From Mixophyes australis (taxonomy: Eukaryota > Chordata > Amphibia > Anura > Limnodynastidae), in assembly GCA_036250195.1 (NCBI GenBank), contig JAVHZZ010000001.1:394564283-394628282 (forward strand): a stretch of 64,000 bases of DNA, given 5' to 3'. Below the pieces are notes generated by a model. It was given only the letters and a program-made list of their open reading frames with translations, made no database searches and was not told the origin of the DNA. The position numbers and the translations under genes are program-made. Position 1 is the first letter of the stretch; each line of letters begins with the position of its first letter. Below are positions 10,750-23,564 of the stretch, piece by piece.

Positions 10750-11365
10750 ATTTTTAATCACCATTTGCCTGATTTACTAATCAATTCTACTATGTGATCT
10801 AATTTTTCTGTAGAGCGTTAAATCAATCCAATGTTATCATTAATAAATCCCCTATGACTCTGTCCATCTTTTGATATCAAACATGCCTGAATACAGTGTA
10901 TTCGCAGAGCTTACACTCATTTCCTTCATTTCTCTGTGGGGCAGAATTCTTAATTCAACATTTGAGCTGCCTTTCATCACGCTATTGAGAAATATGTGGT
11001 TGATCCCTACTTTTATTGATTTTTAAAACTGAATTATTTTTGTCTATATTAAATATAGCCTATGTCAGCACATGGCCTCTGAGTCAGACCACATGCTGAG
11101 CGGTACCTAAACGTCTATTCAGGTGTCACAACCAGACTATATCTCACTCTGGGAGCTCTTTGAAGCTGCCCCAGGTGACACTTCTATCTTCTTACACTGG
11201 GATCTGGGATGTGCAAAGCCATCCAATAAATTTACATCAGACTCTCTGACTTCACATTTTACACTTTAACTAAACTTATTAATGAATTCATTTGATATAA
11301 CCTATTTACACTGCAATTATGATTTATCCCTTATAAATAACTGCAAGCTCTCTAAGTTCACGACA
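10750..11365. repeat. duplication unit B, copy 1
   Basis: Matches 11702-12272 in order: AATCACCATTTG, CAATTCTACTATGTG, GAGCTGCC, ATGCTATTGAG-like, TGTGGTTGATC, CATGCTGAGCG and CTATTCAGGTGT. Similarity is clearly lower than between the A repeats. Confidence 0.8.
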
Positions 11366-11672
11366 TTCTAGTTGAACAGCTGAATAGAAGGAGCTCTCTG
11401 CAGATATAAATAGGGAAAAAAACACACTTGTTTTTTCTTCTTGGTTTTATAATCATAACAGACCTAAATTTGAAAAACTTTGGATTATCTGTAGAGGTTT
11501 CACCGTGTGTCAATAAAAACAAATATTATTAATCTAGCAGTATACTTTCTTCTACAGTTAATCTTAGTATATTAATACCTTTAGTGATATATTGTCAGTA
11601 AAGTTAATCCTAATATGTCTCTCATATAAAATCTATTACAGTTATACTTACATATCTATTTTAAAGACACCT
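11366..11672. repeat. direct repeat A, copy 2
   Basis: Near-identical partner of 9708-10013, including the promoter-like string GATATAAATAGGG. It is followed by a G-rich run at 11685-11700. Confidence 0.9.
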
Positions 11673-11701
11673 TTACACCTTTCTTGGGGGAGGGGGGGGG
11701 G

Positions 11702-12272
11702 TTTCAATCACCATTTGTATGTTGCCTAATTTACTACCCAATTCTACTATGTGGATTAAGTTTTCTTTGGAGCATCACACAGACCCCATTAATAAATCCA
11801 CTATGAATTTGTCCATCTTTTGTGACCAAACAGGCCTAGATACAGTGTATTTCATCAACTTCTCTGTGTGGCAGAATGCTTAATTTGACATATGAGCTGC
11901 CCTTCATCATGCTATTGAGGAGTATGTGGTTGATCACTACTTTTATTGATTTTAAGTGGCATATTTTAAACTTTTTGTCTATATAACATATAGCCAAGTC
12001 AGCACATGATCACTTTGAGCCAAACACCATGCTGAGCGATTCCTAAAATTCTATTCAGGTGTTAATACTCCCTCCCAGGCAAGGATATATCTAACCACAG
12101 GGGTCTTTGCTGCTACAGGTCACACTACTATCTTCTAACACTGGGATGTACAGAGCCACTGAATACACACACACAGACTCTCTGGCTTCACATTTTACAC
12201 TTTAGTAGCTCAACGTATCAATGGATTCATTTGATTTACTTTATTTACACTGCAGTTATGATTTAGACCTTA
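11702..12272. repeat. duplication unit B, copy 2
   Basis: Diverged partner of 10750-11365. It ends in ATGATTTAGACCTTA at 12258-12272, a 15-base string that recurs at 12851-12865 where the unit resumes. Confidence 0.8.
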
Positions 12273-12850
12273 CAGACAAATATAATGTATTACATACATG
12301 AAGCGCTTCCTTATTTGGCACTTGATATTATTCCGCACAACATGAATGGCATTCAGCTGTAGAAATCTCTATATGAAAGAAATTAACCTCACATAGTGTA
12401 TTACAGTGTATAACATGTGGGAATTAGTATGGGATAATTGTGCAGTAATCTAAGGATCCACCATCCAGACACCGTGTTGACCCCGTAGTATCTCCCCCCA
12501 AGGGTTTGAAATTACAAGATGTAACTCCAATATACGCAAAAACAGTGTACTCATAGGATGGCTTCCTTCTCCCACCGAATTCGGTATTACTCCGTTGATA
12601 CCACTTCCGCTTCTCTCATCACCCAATATAGATATGTATATGGAGGAGAAAAACAATCTAGTGTTTTACCCTTTATTTAAAACAGTACCAACAATAAAAT
12701 AGAGGAACTGTACCGGAAGACAGATGTCAGAACAGCATACAATCACCAACGAAGGCCCCTCTCACGGGCTTAACAAGTCGCGCTGCTATTAATCTCCCCG
12801 ATACGTCCTCTGCATAAAACCAACGCTCAGAATCCTTTACATTTGATCCA
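12273..12850. mobile_element. 578-bp insertion flanked by a 15-bp direct repeat
   Basis: The insertion interrupts unit B between two copies of ATGATTTAGACCTTA (12258-12272 and 12851-12865), as expected for a target duplication of LINE-machinery length. No poly-A tail or protein motif was recognised, so the family is unknown. Confidence 0.5.
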
Positions 12851-12865
12851 ATGATTTAGACCTTA

Positions 12866-13035
12866 TTCCCCACAATTATGTTATAGGGTAAGCCTAATAA
12901 ATAACTGTAAATTCTCTCAGTTCACGACACTATGCATCTAGTATATGCTTCAATACAGTTAATCTTATTATTTAATAGCTCAAGTACTCATACTCTATAC
13001 TACTGTTAATCTTATTATCTTAATAGCAGGATCCC
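12866..13035. repeat. partial third copy of the B-A duplication
   Basis: AATAACTGTAAATTCTCTCAGTTCACGACA matches the B-to-A junction at 11335-11363 in order (written here over 20-base limits only as a description of two adjoining strings), and CAGTTAATCTTA matches the interior of A. About 170 bases found at the start of A are missing here. Confidence 0.6.
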
Positions 13036-13557
13036 TGCAGTCATGTTGACACTCTGTCTCAGCTGTAGCCTGACACTAACTTTTCCTAAATTGATTACTA
13101 AAAATAAATATATTTTCTGTCACCATTCACTGGTTCCACATTTACATGTTCTCTGCTAATGGATTTTATTTTATTCTACTATATTGTACAGAATATTTAC
13201 ATTTTACTGACCAGTTCTATTTTACTCTAGGCTCTAACTAAGCATCACTGTCCATAATTATCACTTGCTTTTCTGTTTTCTTCTGAATTTGTCTGTCGAT
13301 TACTCTTATTTCGGCTTCTGACACTCCACCCTATTTATCTCATGCCAATAATCTAGAGATGTAGAGCATGAAGGTACATCATTATTTCTAATATGGGATA
13401 CATTTTAAAAGATATCCTGAGGACATTTGATACATTATATTAAATGTATTATAAGATTATATACAATATAATATATTTTATAACATATAAATAATATATA
13501 ATATATATATAATATATAATATATTTCACTAACTCAACAATTCACATTTTGATTTAA
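13036..13557. other. AT-rich non-coding DNA
   Basis: Includes a very AT-rich stretch at 13435-13530 of imperfect TATAATATA repeats. No gene seen. Confidence 0.6.
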
Positions 13558-14253
13558 TTGTTAGGAACATCAGGTAATTGCTGCTTTAATTTTGCTGCTG
13601 CAGTGTTGTTGTCACATGAGCTCCGTTCACCTGTAGCTCAATCTAACTCCTGCCCTGATTGGCTATCACTGTTTCAAATCCCTGTCAGGTTCACTGAACC
13701 ATTGCTGGTTATAGTGTCCACATCCCTTGTCCATGCTTGCTGGTCCTGAGTATATTCTGCTCCTGTCTGATACTTGGTTTTGACCGCTGCCTGTGACCTG
13801 ACCACCCCTGATTGCTGCCTGGATTAACCATATTGCTTGTGACCCCCGACTATGTATATTGCTGCCTGGACCAACCCTTTTGCCTGGTGTGTGACTCTGT
13901 CCTCTGTGATATCACTTCCCAGCCTCAAGATCATTCTGCCCGCTATCTGCTCCATTGAACTCACTTGTGTCAGCAGTGTTTCATCATCCAGATTTACAGT
14001 TCAATCTTGCTTCTTCACATTTCCTTGCATTGTGTGTTGCTCTCCAGCTCCACACAGGTCACAACTGGTATTACACCAATCCTCAACTCTACACTGCCAA
14101 GCTGTTATACTGGTGGAGGTTGGTACTACATTTTATTGCAGCTCAGTATAGCTGCTTGTTCTGGTCCAGGTGCATCCTGCATACCCTGTTGCCACTTGGT
14201 ATTGGGCTGCTCAGCATCCCACTTCCAAGTCCTCTGTAGTGCCCACCAACCTG
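13558..14253. repeat. unclassified repeat-like, C/T-rich region
   Basis: The composition changes sharply from the AT-rich left flank to CCTGTCTG, GACCGCTGCCTG and ATTGCTGCCTGGA motifs. This style recurs in the LTR-like regions at 28.2 and 50.1 kb. Short open frames here have no recognisable domain. LTR relic is the best guess. Confidence 0.3.
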
Positions 14254-14261
14254 AGTTAAGT

Positions 14262-14569
14262 GGGTTGGGTATGATTTATCTATGGTGACAATTCCGACAG
14301 GGGCAATTCCTACAAAAAAAAGAATGAAATAATTAAAATCCGAATGTAAAATAAAGAGACTTACTTTGAACCAGACGCTGGAGATCACCTATGGAAGCAC
14401 AATGCTGAAAGCAAGCCATTCCGATTGAAGAAGTGTTCGGCAGTGCGGGGTGACGTCATCGCGACGGCTGTCAATACAAATGTAATTATTTCGGATTTTA
14501 ATTATTTCGCTTTTTTTTGTAGGAATTGCCCCTGTCGGAATTGTGGAATCGCATAAACGATTACCACCA
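14262..14569. mobile_element. MITE with GGGTTGGGTA-type ends, copy 1
   Basis: A 308-bp inverted-repeat element. The strongest arms are ACAATTCCGACAGGGGCAAT on the left and its complement near 14520-14545. The candidate 8-bp target duplication is AGTTAAGT (14254-14261) and AGTTACAT (14570-14577), 6 of 8 matching. No coding capacity. Confidence 0.75.
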
Positions 14570-14577
14570 AGTTACAT

Positions 14578-14955
14578 TATCACTACTCAAGAATAAGTCC
14601 TGAGGGCAGCCAAGTACCGGTAAATATATTTGGTTCAATGGGAAAGGGGGTTGCTAAAGGTGAAGCTCTCATCAACAACAGGTTCTGATAACTAAACTAG
14701 TAGGGTGACTCTTAACATTAATATAAAATCCCAAATCCACCTTAAAAATATGACAATGTAAACAGTAACTGCACATTCTATGAGTGAAAACATGACAAAC
14801 AAATAACATGCATTGAAACAATTATAAAACTCAAGATAGATGACTTGATGTGGACAGCACACAATTTAAAATGTGAAGAGAAATCATGTGTAATAGCTAG
14901 AAATGCAGGAGAACTCTCTAATTCTAAACTGAAACTACATTGTCAAATCTGGTGC
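14578..14955. other. non-coding spacer
   Basis: Nothing recognised. Confidence 0.5.
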
Positions 14956-14963
14956 TTGGGCCC

Positions 14964-15293
14964 GGTGGTAGTTTTTATATTGATAATGGCAAACCCGACA
15001 CCCGTATCCCTGACATGAGGACAACGAACCTTTAATGCCGGACACAGTTGTAAAACCATCTGCTTGAAAAAAAGACCTGCAACAATTACAATGAATGAAC
15101 CTCCTGGCGCACTACAATCAAGTCACTTTTAAGGTCTACACTGCGATATCCTGCTGTTAAGGTGGGGATTTTTTTGCAGGTCTTTTTTCAAGCAGGCGGT
15201 ATTACAACTGTGTCGGACATTAAAGGTTAGTTGTCCTCATGTCGGGAATACGGATGTCGGATTTGTCATTACCGATTTAAGGTACCCAACCCC
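14964..15293. mobile_element. 330-bp MITE with an exact 8-bp target duplication
   Basis: TTGGGCCC occurs at 14956-14963 and 15294-15301. The inverted arms include TGACATGAGGACAACGAACC on the left and its imperfect complement around 15220-15242. The right end, reversed, opens GGGGTTGGGTACC and resembles the ends of the MITE at 14262-14569, so the two are probably related. An 8-bp duplication fits hAT. Confidence 0.8.
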
Positions 15294-15301
15294 TTGGGCC
15301 C

Positions 15302-17287
15302 TGTGGCTGTTTGTCCACAGATCACAAGATTACAGATATGAAGTCACTATTTCTTAAAATAAAGCAACTGTAAAATATTACATTACAGAGACAACTGGCA
15401 GATTATAACATCACTGAAAATGTGCGCATCTCCAAAGAATTATTTTTAATATTTTGTAATGTCAGCCATAATTTGAAGCTTGAAAAAATCATTACATCCT
15501 AATGAAAGCAAACCCAATACAACCTAAAGGGGATTTTGTAAGTAAAAGAAATAGATTACAAATAACTCTTTTTATGAGATGTTCTAGGGAAACTATAAGC
15601 ATTCATATCACAGTTCTATTTCAAGAGTATAAGCTTCATGAATGTTTTGATGCTTAATGAATATTTAAAATGCAGTAGTTCGCCATTCATCACTATAATC
15701 TGCCACTTCATTTATAGCTCTTATTAAAAAATAAACTTATTATTGTGTAAATTTTGAACATGCATTATATATTTTTATTTTTTTATATACAGTACATATA
15801 ATTTACCAGTATAATATTTATTTATCATTGTTGTGTAACTTTGTTAAAGCTAGGAGTGATCATTTTATGCTACATGTATTATGCTATAATTTATTTATAT
15901 TTTTATTGTATTGTATTGGTGGTGTCATATGATGTTTTGCACTTACTCTGAATTAAATGTGCAAATAAAGAAAGAAACAAAAATAACAAAGATGACTTAT
16001 TGATTTAATTATTTTCATATCTGTAAATATTTACAACTGAGGCAATGGATGTATATTTAAAAGGTCATGTGTCTATTCCTTAACAGAGTGTTTCTGAACT
16101 CTGGGTCACAGGAACTTTCAATGCTCTCTGTTTTAATTTGCAGTTTTCCTATAATAAATGCTGAAAATATATTGCTACTGTCTAGACATTTTATCTGAAA
16201 CAAGTGTCCTTCATAGTCTCAGAGGACTTTTCTGTTTTATTTCCAGTAAATCAAAGCATGTGAAGTGCTTTGCTTCTTATTAAGACATAACCTTCACAGT
16301 CCAGTGATTGCCAATGGTGGCAAGCCATTGACAGTTCATTTACATATAAGTGATTACCTCCATCAGTTAGCTGGATGAATGATATAATGGACATTTAGAC
16401 CTTACCCAATATGTCTTGTAGTTTAATGATAATTTGGGCATTATATAAACATAGAATTCCAATATTAAACGTACCAATTGATATGTTGTAATACAACACA
16501 ATTGTGTCATCTTAATAAAGTTTTAATTATCAAGGTGGTCTCTTAATTTAGAAAAAAGTACGTAATTTTACTATTCTTTTTCCTTTGCCATAATAACTGA
16601 ATAAATAGAATAAAATACTTTTTTGAAAATATATTTAAGTGCAATATGCAACAGCATTATTATATAATGAATTACCTTTATTTGGTTATGGTGATTATCT
16701 GTAAGTTTACAAACTAAATATTTAGGGTTTTTTTTAACTGGGAAAAATAGGTATTATTAAGCCAATTAAATATAGCATTTATCTCCAATATCTAACACTG
16801 CCAAAGTTAATGGGGTGCAAAGAATTATGAGTACAACGGGTAGTAGGTGAATGTGATATCATCTATAAACTGAAACCAGATAAAGAAAAACATACATAAA
16901 TATATGGCTATTTATGGAACTCTACATTGCCAAAGTGCTTTTTATTTCCATTTAATTTAACTTTCACATCACCCCAGCCAGTTCATATTGGATCACCCCT
17001 TAAGCTAAATATTTTGTAATATCAAAACTTGAAACTGTTTAGTGCTTGATACTGGTAATGACAGACAGGAAGTATGACAAGCTTATGCTGTTAATGTACT
17101 TAACATTACTATAGTACATTAATATATGCAGATTGAAAAGATCCCTTGGAAGGATCAAAACATGTTGGGAGGGTACCCTGAGTGAGAAGGACTCTACATC
17201 TGCATACTACATATGCAATTTACCTATGTATACAGTAGGAGTGTCTGCATCTCTCAGATATTTTTATAAGAAATTCTGTTTAAGTTT
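15302..17287. other. AT-rich non-coding DNA
   Basis: No long frame, no element ends and no tandem repeat recognised over about 2 kb. Confidence 0.5.
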
Positions 17288-17290
17288 TTA

Positions 17291-17465
17291 GGGCTAGATT
17301 TACTAAGCTGCGGGTTTGAAAAAGTGGGGATGTTGCCTATAGCAACCAATCAGATTCTAGCTTTAATTTATTTAGTACTTTCTACAAAATGACAGCTAGA
17401 ATCTGATTGGTTGCTATAGGCAACATCCCCACTTTTTCAAACCTGCAGCTTAGTAAATCTAGCCT
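17291..17465. mobile_element. palindromic MITE, CCAAT-arm family, copy 2
   Basis: The best-preserved copy, 175 bp, with arms of about 75 bases. Ends are GGGCTAGATTTACTAAGCTG and its complement. The flanking TTA at 17288-17290 and 17466-17468 fits a 3-bp TWA duplication as in PIF/Harbinger elements. This superfamily call rests on one copy. Confidence 0.9.
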
Positions 17466-17468
17466 TTA

Positions 17469-18836
17469 GTGTTTAAATAAAATATTTGTACTTTTGACAA
17501 AACATATTGTACTAGTATTTTAAAAATACTTCATGGCAACAATGGAATATTGGAAATCAGCCTGAAGAATCCATCTAAACTTCTATATGAAAACTTCAAG
17601 AAAACATCTTGTAAGTAGGTTTCCTAAAGTAGAGACACGCGCTGGATGGTGACTGATGAAAACACATGCTTGATGTATTAACACAAGTGGGTTTTGCGTA
17701 AGTTTTTTCACATAAGGGGAATCACAGTGATGATTGACATGTGGATCACAAGATAGAAAAATTTAATACATTTATATTAAGTGTTAACAGCTGAATATAC
17801 TTGCATACGTACAGTATTGCACTATTTGTTTTTTGTTTGTTTTATCTATTGTTATATGTATGTCTGTTTTCAAAACTGAGGAATCTGTTTCACACACCAC
17901 TGAATATAAGTATTTCTACTGTTTATTTTTATTCTATTTGTGTTTGAGAGATAAATAGCAATTCATTGGTTTCTAGACTTTGTTACATTCTATTTGATTA
18001 CATCAACTGGTGTGTAGTTGATTTAGGAACCTCCCAGCAGCAATTGATAGTGAAGTGCTGGATAATATCCATTTTCCTGTTTTATATGCAGATGGTAATA
18101 AGTTTATATTGTGGTCAATGTCAGAGAACAGGTTGCTCAAATATATTTTCTGCCACCCGTCACTTTATATATCTATATATAAGTAAGTGTGTCAGGGGTG
18201 ATAAAACAGGGTGATGACCATGTTGCTGTTAATGACTCAGCTGGTCTTGCAACATATGGTTCTAGGACATGTATACCTAGGATAGGATTGAAATAATTTC
18301 CTGTCTTTGAGAATATTTGCTATATAAACTTAGTCAGGGTGTAACTCGGGAGCCTTTTATCCTGGAATCATACTGACTGCAGATGTGTGCCAGGTAGCCT
18401 GAAATTAGAATTGTTGATGCGATTGCTGTACTGAACATATCTATCTATGAATTGATCAACACTTGCAGCTAAGTATATTTTAAATAACTCTATTTTATGT
18501 GCTAACTGAAGATATGTCTCTTACTTGGGATTATACATCCGAGGTCTCATTGGGCTTTTACATCCAACCGGTTACAGTAAGAGAACACAAAAAGGATGCA
18601 GCTTCAGTCATGAATGTCTTTACAGTTCAACTGTCCCTGAAAGAAACAGCTGAGAGCCTAACTTCCTGTCTGGGCATGCTCAGTAGAGCGAAGTGGACGG
18701 CTGGAGGCTGCCCCACTTCTGGTCTTCACTAGATCACAGGGGGCACCACTACCCAGATGGGAGATGGAGTGTAGCGCTCCATATTAACACAGGCAAGGCC
18801 AGGAACAGAGCAAAGATCAGGACTTGCAGATATCAA
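17469..18836. other. non-coding DNA
   Basis: Nothing recognised. A 77-codon frame at 18499-18732 has no known domain and is treated as chance. Confidence 0.5.
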
Positions 18837-19008
18837 TCACATATTTTCTAAACTGCCGGTTTGAAAAAGTGGAGATGTTGCCTATAGCAACCAGATTCTA
18901 GCTGGCATTTTGTAGAATGTACTAAATAAATGATAACTAGAATCTGATTAGTTGCTATAGGCAACATCTCGACTTTTTCAAACCCGCAGTTTAGTAAATA
19001 TACCCCCT
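18837..19008. mobile_element. palindromic MITE, CCAAT-arm family, copy 3
   Basis: Arms GGTTTGAAAAAGTGGAGATG and the complement near 18960-18985. The left CCAAT box is damaged by a small deletion (GCAACCAGATTCTAGC), while the right arm keeps a CTGATTAGTTGC variant. Confidence 0.85.
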
Positions 19009-20699
19009 AGACTGATCCTAGTGTACAATTGCTTGAACCTTGGTAGGATCCTTATAGGCCATTTTTAGATATAAAATAGCCACAAAATTTTAACTCCGCT
19101 GACTAAGAACACATATTTCTCTGATTTTACAAAATAGGCTATTTTGCTCAATCTTTTTATATCATGAAATTCAGCTGGGTCATTTTATAATCAAAATGGC
19201 ATGACCAAGGATCTTAGTGCCTGTCTCTGGTATTGAGTCAAACAGTTCTGATATTAATGGAAGACAGTCATTCCTAATAAAGATTTAATTTAAGCAATGC
19301 TAGTCAATTCAAGGATGTAAGTCCCATCTTTCTGTATTTATAGCCCTGGTTTCAGGTTTGAGAGGGCATCCAATTTCCTATTTGTGGTAAAGGTAAAGTA
19401 TCTGCTGATTTGTAAACATCAGAGAAACCCTGATAATCTTTTGGAAAATCATCTAAGGATAAAAACAGGACAAATAATGCAATTTTTATGGCAGCAAAAT
19501 TCCACTTAAAAATATCTCTCATACCCAATCAATAATACTGTTAGGGCATTAAAGCCAACGACAACCTAGGATCATAGGAAAATTGACGTTAAATTAACCA
19601 AATAAATTACAGATTTCCTCAATATGAATCCTGTTAAATTAAAGCAAAAGAGAAACCAGCCACAGTCCCACAAGGCAGAACAAGACTGCAGAATAAGAGG
19701 ACAATTTACATGTAATATTTAATCTGGAAGAATAATTTACAACATTTAGGAGAATATTTCTGTTTGCCCAATGTCATAGACTCACTTAGGTACTGTTTTC
19801 CCAGTTTTTTACAAGATGACCCCTTTCTCAGACTTTATTACCCTGGCTAATGGCATAGAAAGACTTCTGACTCTGTTCCCTGGCATTCAGCATTATAAAT
19901 CCAGCTCAGCAGCCTGGCATACTGTGACCTCTCGTTGTTAATATAGCATTTCGAACATTGAACAGCCTATTAACCTTCAGTCAGCTGGATAGGAAGGAAT
20001 TGTATCTATATCACTTTGCATGCTGATTGCTGCACTGATGGACTTTGGGTTTGTCTCAGTTGCACTTGGACTTTTGCTGTCTCCAGGAAGATCAGGAAGA
20101 CTGGAGATACTCCATTACTAAGATTGCATCTTGTGAACACTGTGTCTGCATTTACAAGTCTGTGCCTTAATTATTCTGTGTGAATCATTACAGACTGCCA
20201 GTGTCTGGACACTATTTGTTCAGAGACTGCCATTACCATATAATTTGTTTTGCGTTTACAAATCAATAGTAAGCTGTGTTTTCATTGCATATGAGCAGCA
20301 GTTTCTGTAGATGTTTACATTATATTCAAATAAACTCAAGACTTTTGAACTTGTTCCATGCTTCTTCCTATCATTGAATTACCTAATACTTTGTTTAAAG
20401 GAGCAGGTTTTTTTTTCATATTACCGCACATTTGATTCAAGTTGTTATATCCAACTATACCCTTCAGCCTAATAAACAATATGCATTAAATTGGTGGCAC
20501 ACTAGCTAGCATTGCTGTATCCACGCACTTGGGAAATGGGTTCTACTCAAACCAGGGAACTATCTATGTGGAATTGTCAGAGGCTGGCAAATTTTAGCCC
20601 GGGTGGCGAGAATTGACTGAAAAGCAAAAGTTAGCCAACTATGGGGTCGACGTGGAGGGCAGATGTCCCTTTGCCTCCCAGACCAGCCAGCCCCTAGAA
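19009..20699. other. non-coding DNA
   Basis: Nothing recognised over about 1.7 kb. Confidence 0.5.
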
Positions 20700-20868
20700 G
20701 TTGTTACATTCTCCCCATGTTTGCATGGGTTTCCTCCAGGTGCTCCAATTTTCTCCCACAGTCCAAGAACATACTGGTAGGCTTTTATCACTGTGGACTT
20801 TTGTATGTTCTCCCCACGATTGCATGGGTTTTCTGTGGGTCCGCCAGTTTCTTATTACATATATATAT
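20700..20868 (+). repeat. SINE body fragments, two partial copies in tandem
   Basis: TTGCATGGGTTTCCTCCAGG with TTTTCTCCCACAGTCCAAGA, and again TGTATGTTCTCCCCACGATT with GCATGGGTTTTCTGTGGG. These match the body of the SINE at 61861-62100. The tRNA-like head is absent. Confidence 0.7.
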
Positions 20869-22066
20869 AAATGTGCCATACAAAATTATTGGCACCTTTT
20901 ATAAGTAGCTAGAGATAATTATATTTCAAGCAGGGGATTCTCCTTCACTTTGGAATATAACTCAGATACCTGCCTGCAATATAAAATTCACTCATTAAAT
21001 GAGTTTGAATAGAGGAAAAGACACATTCTGCTGCTTTGTGTCACTGTGTTTACTGCAATGAGCATGGGGACAAGAAAGAAAACCAGAAAATTGCATGAGG
21101 ATGTCAGACAGAACATTGTAGTCAAGCATGGACAATCTCAAGGCTAATAATCAGTCTCCAGAGAGAGACATGTTCCAGTTTCCACCTTACATCATGTTAT
21201 TAGGAAGTTTAAGGCCCATTGCACTGTTGCCAAACTCCACAGAAAAAGAAAACTTGACTGAAGATTGCAGCACAGGATTGCTAGAATGGGTGGAGAAACC
21301 ACTTTGTTCGACTGCCAAACATACTCAAGCTGACTTTCAGGCACAAGGTACGAAGGTTTCAACTTGCAGCAACCATTGCCAACTCCATGAAAGGAGGTTA
21401 AATGGTTGGAAACCCAGTAATGCCAAATTGCTGAGAGGGACATAAGAAAGCCTGATTGGAGTTTGGCAAAACACACCTGAGCAAGACAAATTCCTTCTGG
21501 TAGAATGTCCTGTTGACAGATGAGGCCAAGTAAAGCTTTTTGATCAAAACGTTATTCCTATGTTTACAGACAGCAAAAAACAAAACCTTCCCTTTAGTCA
21601 AACATGGAGGAGGTTCAGTGATGTTTTGGGGATACTGTTCTGGGTGTCTGGCACTGGGTGTCTTAAACGTGTGCATGGTACCATGAAATCTGGAGATTTC
21701 CAGGGCATTTTGGAGAGCAGACTTGAACCCAGTGTCAGAAAACTGGGACTCTGTCAAAGGTCATGGGCCTTCTAGAAGGGCAATGGCCTCAAACACACTA
21801 CACAATGCACCCAGGAATTAAGTTGACTTCGATCAGTTTTGAACATCTGTGGAGAGATCTGAAAAAAGAAGTTGGAAGAAGACATCCTTCAAATCTGGGA
21901 GAACTGGAGTAGTTTGTATAAGTGGAGTGGGTCAAACTGCCAGTAGAGAGATGCAGGAAGCTCATCCATGGCTATAGGAAGCGGTTGATTGCAGTTACTT
22001 TGACCAAGGGTAGTGCTACCAAATATTAAGTATAGGGTGTCTATATTTTTGTCAATGTCATTTCTT
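20869..22066 (+). pseudogene. Tc1-like transposon relic
   Basis: The left end AAATGTGCCATACAAAATTA pairs imperfectly with the reversed right end near 22040-22066 (TTTTTGTCAATGTCATTT). Inside, the frame at 21560-21775 reads VSGTGCLKRVHGTMKSGDFQ, typical of the middle of Tc1-like transposases, and HLWRDLKKEVGRRHPSNL follows near 21845 in another frame. Frameshifts, deletions and stops make it non-functional. Confidence 0.8.
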
Positions 22067-23564
22067 TCCTTTCCTGATTTAAAAACATATACAGTATTAA
22101 ATACATTTTTCCCAGCTTATCAAACTTGTCATTACCATTGCTGTATGTCACCGTTGTCTACAACATCCTGGTGATGTCTGACCTCTGTTCCTACTTGTAT
22201 TTTTTAAATAATATTGAAGCATGTTTAATTCCTTTTAAGTGAGCTACATTTAACATCAAACTGTATTAAATAATTTAAATTAAGGGAAATTTTAACATTT
22301 TTATGAATGTGTATTCTTAGATATGTGAAGTTTGAACAGATTTCCAAAAATGAGCTGTCTTATGATTCTTAAAGATTTTATGCTGCATGTCAAACCAAAA
22401 ATTACATAATAGCGTATTTTCTCTTTGTCACCTGCTGAGAGACTATCTGAGAATAACAAGCAATCAGTGTTCTTGTGGCTGTTTACACAACATTTTGGGG
22501 TTTATACAGCAAATAAAATAGCTTCATTATTTTTTAAAACGGAATAGTGATACACTGCTTTTCTAAAACCTTTATTAAATATTAACTTACACAATAAACT
22601 ATAGCACTGTTATATATGCAGGGAAAAAATCTAGCCTAGCATCAGAGAAGCTGTAAAAAAAAATATTTAAATTAACACTGATTTTACAAGTAATGCTTGT
22701 TGAAGGCCTCATTGTGTCATCTATCTATAGGTACCCTCTATATAAGTCAGAGAATATATGGAATTGGTTCCTGTAATGTTTATATTGTGCTCTTTGTCAG
22801 TCTAAGAAATTGCAGAAGAGAGAGATTTGAATCTACAAAGCACCAATATAGTTCTCAAACCAAAGATTTTGTTTGATCTGTTGCTATCAAGTAATCTATT
22901 ACCTATTAAGTATTTTGATTTAAACATGTTCCACTCATGCTGGATATTATGGAGATAATGTGGTGAAACTAACCCTTATGATCTTTTTGGGTTCTTCCTA
23001 GCCCCACTTTGTATGATGTAGGGCCTGAGTAATGCTTCCTCCCTATGCCCATGAGGGACTTTCTTTCCACTCCCCTACAAGATGTGGGAAACAGGGCAGA
23101 GTAAAAATGGGCCAGATTTTTCTGAGGGTGCTACCCAACCCCTTTTAAGTTGGATGCAGGAGGGGCAGAGTGTAGAACATAGAGCAATCTATCCTGAGGC
23201 AATAGAAAACACATTAGCTTAATGTTGGGGGCCATACTCTGTGTTACAAACAGGGTTATTCCCATCCTTTTTGCCATTAAGGATACATAGGCATAGCCCA
23301 CCTGGGACATGCTGGGAGCTGTAATTCCTCAACTACAAACTTTTTTTTTTTTTTGGTTATATTTTCGGTTATATTTCTAAAACTTATCAAATTGCCTACA
23401 TCAGATCGAGACTATACATACAATAAGGATCAGTAAGTCAACTTTATATTTTAAAAAAAAGTTTGACTATATTTTTAGCCTTGCTTTTACTTTAATTTTT
23501 CACCTTTAGGTAGGCTTACTCCATAAGCATGATTATAGCTTAATCTAAAGATCACCAGTACAGG
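22067..23564. other. AT-rich non-coding DNA
   Basis: Nothing recognised apart from short homopolymers (T run at 23341-23354). Confidence 0.5.

Noticed and set aside
13852..14288. Three overlapping frames of 94-107 residues
   Set aside because: No recognisable domain; the region looks like a C/T-rich repeat, and all three frames are open because of composition.
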